Source of the DNA: Croceibacterium salegens
GTDB taxonomy: Bacteria > Pseudomonadota > Alphaproteobacteria > Sphingomonadales > Sphingomonadaceae
NCBI RefSeq assembly: GCF_009827435.1
Contig: NZ_WTYM01000031.1
Span: 41,454-105,453, forward strand
DNA length: 64,000 bases
Direction of reading: 5' to 3'
Shown here piece by piece: positions 62,985 through 64,000 of this stretch (position 1 is its first letter; every line of letters starts with the position of its first letter). The translations under genes and the position numbers were made by a program. The notes under the pieces were generated by a model, which did no database searches, was not told the DNA's origin, and saw only the letters and a program-made list of their open reading frames with translations.

Positions 62985-64000
62985 ATGCGCAATCTGCGTG
63001 GCCTGTTCGTATTTGCCTTGCTGCTTCCTGCGTCGCTAGGGTCCGGCGCGGTCGCACAGGAGAGCCACGACCATAATGAAGTGTCTGCGGGGGCTCCCGT
63101 AACGCTTGGCAAGGCCACCCGCTGGTCCGATCCCAAGACTTGGCCCAACGGCAAGGTCCCGGCCAAGGGCGATGCGGTCACGATCGACCGCGGCATGAAT
63201 GTCATCCTCGACGTAAATCCGCCGGAACTGCGCAGCCTGACCATCGACGGCAAGCTCAGCTTCGCGGACGATCTCGACATCGGGCTTGAGACCGAGTGGA
63301 TCTACCTGCGCCGCGGCGAGCTGCAGATCGGCAGCGAGGCCAAGCCCTTCCGGCACAAGGCCACGATCACGCTGACGGACAACGTGCCGAACGAAGACAT
63401 CAACACGATGGGCGACCGCGGCATCTTGAACATGGGCGGCACCCTGAACCTTCATGGTGACCGGAAGAACGCCTGGACAAAGCTCGCGAACACGGCCGAC
63501 GCCGGCAGCAATAAGATCGAGGTCCTGGATGCCAGCGAGTGGCGCAAGGGCGACCGGATCGTACTTGCCTCTACCGACTTCAATCCCCGGCAGGCCGAAG
63601 AGCGGACAATTATCGCCATCAGCGGCAATGCCATCACGCTCGACCGCCCGCTGGAGTACATGCACTTTGGCAAGATCACCTACGGTGTCGACGAGCGCGG
63701 CGAAGTCGGCCTGCTGACGCGCAACATCAAGGTCCAGGCTTCGGACGACGCCGAGAAGACCTACTTCGGCGGGCACATCATGGCGATGGCCGGCGCGAAA
63801 ATGTACGTCTCTGGTGTCGAGCTCTATCGAATGGGGCAGAACATGCACCTCGCCCGCTATCCGATCCACTGGCACATCATCGGCAAGGCCTCCGGGCAAT
63901 ACATCGAGAACGCCTCGATCCACGACACCTACAGCCGTTGCGTTACGGTGCATGGAACCGACGATGTTCGTGTCGAGAATAATGTGACGTTCAACACCGT
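62985..64000 (+). CDS. Secreted G8-domain (CEMIP/TMEM2-like) protein, 3' end outside window
   Basis: At least 338 residues, running past the window end. The signal peptide (LFVFALLLPASLGSGAVAQ) leads to a G8 domain (about 45-135) with ATRWSDPKTWPNGKVPAKGD and SLTIDGKLSF. A right-handed beta-helix part follows, with YPIHWHIIGKASGQYIENAS and DTYSRCVTVHGTDDVRVENN, close to segments of animal CEMIP/TMEM2 hyaluronan-degrading proteins. The ATG at 62985 has AGAGGGG nine bases upstream; an ATG at 62976 is too close to it. It probably acts on an extracellular or periplasmic polysaccharide. It is the last gene seen. Confidence 0.85.
   Translation, partial: MRNLRGLFVFALLLPASLGSGAVAQESHDHNEVSAGAPVTLGKATRWSDPKTWPNGKVPAKGDAVTIDRGMNVILDVNPPELRSLTIDGKLSFADDLDIGLETEWIYLRRGELQIGSEAKPFRHKATITLTDNVPNEDINTMGDRGILNMGGTLNLHGDRKNAWTKLANTADAGSNKIEVLDASEWRKGDRIVLASTDFNPRQAEERTIIAISGNAITLDRPLEYMHFGKITYGVDERGEVGLLTRNIKVQASDDAEKTYFGGHIMAMAGAKMYVSGVELYRMGQNMHLARYPIHWHIIGKASGQYIENASIHDTYSRCVTVHGTDDVRVENNVTFNT

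Overview
The window is GC-rich, dense in genes and has short intergenic gaps. It opens inside rplK followed by rplA, and then carries about 60 kb of accessory catabolic genes. Several proteins closely resemble those of lignin-degrading Sphingomonadales: LigA and LigB of the protocatechuate 4,5-cleavage pathway, a LigM-type tetrahydrofolate-dependent O-demethylase with MetF and FolD partners, an LSD-like carotenoid oxygenase, and TonB receptors. With the GC-rich codon use and frequent TTG/GTG starts, this points to an alphaproteobacterium of the Sphingomonadales (Novosphingobium or Erythrobacteraceae-like). Genus is inference.

Layout. 1-3.6 kb: rplK end, rplA and a large sulfatase bounded by two near-identical terminators. 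3.6-8.0 kb: a DUF2339 membrane protein and ligAB. 8.0-15.3 kb: a leftward operon metF-folD-EthA-type BVMO-CinA domain-DUF8021, divergent from a hydrolase-ligM operon, so that vanillate-type demethylation, C1 transfer and ring cleavage sit side by side. 15.4-21.8 kb: secreted protein, TonB receptor, membrane-anchored regulator, serine hydrolase, IclR regulator. 21.9-25.8 kb: NTF2-like protein facing a GMC oxidoreductase, NTF2, SDR, DUF3237 operon. 25.8-28.1 kb: TetR, an AT-richer gap with an orphan terminator, an NTF2 lipoprotein and DUF1097. 28.1-35.5 kb: a lignostilbene-dioxygenase-like operon, MarR and TetR regulators, and small secreted proteins. 35.5-41.4 kb: an aromatic acid MFS transporter and a DUF8021 protein facing an SDR, VAO/PCMH-type flavoprotein and cytochrome c operon, then a GIY-YIG gene between palindromic repeats. 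41.4-49.4 kb: an NTF2 protein facing an NmrA, PQQ dehydrogenase, aldehyde dehydrogenase, sulfatase run, then a PepSY protein. 49.5-59.5 kb: RlpA, a 7TM-GAF protein, a SnoaL protein, a TonB receptor, a poly-Q microprotein, and an ALDH, ADH, hydrolase, arsC, aquaporin operon. 59.5-64 kb: DUF8021, a DksA-like protein, a second carotenoid oxygenase, an NTF2 protein, and the start of a G8-domain (CEMIP-like) secreted protein cut by the window end.

How it fits together. The gene set is suited to taking up phenolic compounds (MFS, TonB receptors), oxidising benzylic alcohols and aldehydes (VAO/cytochrome c, PQQ dehydrogenase, GMC, Zn-ADH, two ALDHs, SDRs), cleaving stilbene-like dimers (carotenoid oxygenases), removing O-methyl groups (LigM/MetF/FolD) and opening protocatechuate (LigAB). 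Two features go beyond a standard list. First, a shared 12-bp palindrome, TAACG-N2-CGTTA, lies in four divergent promoters. Second, eleven small proteins of the NTF2/SnoaL (seven) and DUF8021 (four) families are interleaved with the oxidoreductase operons. I read this as one co-regulated catabolic regulon in which the small proteins may be lyases, isomerases or cyclases acting on lignin-type intermediates. That is a hypothesis, not something the sequence proves. No tRNA, rRNA, CRISPR array, transposase or integrase was seen.
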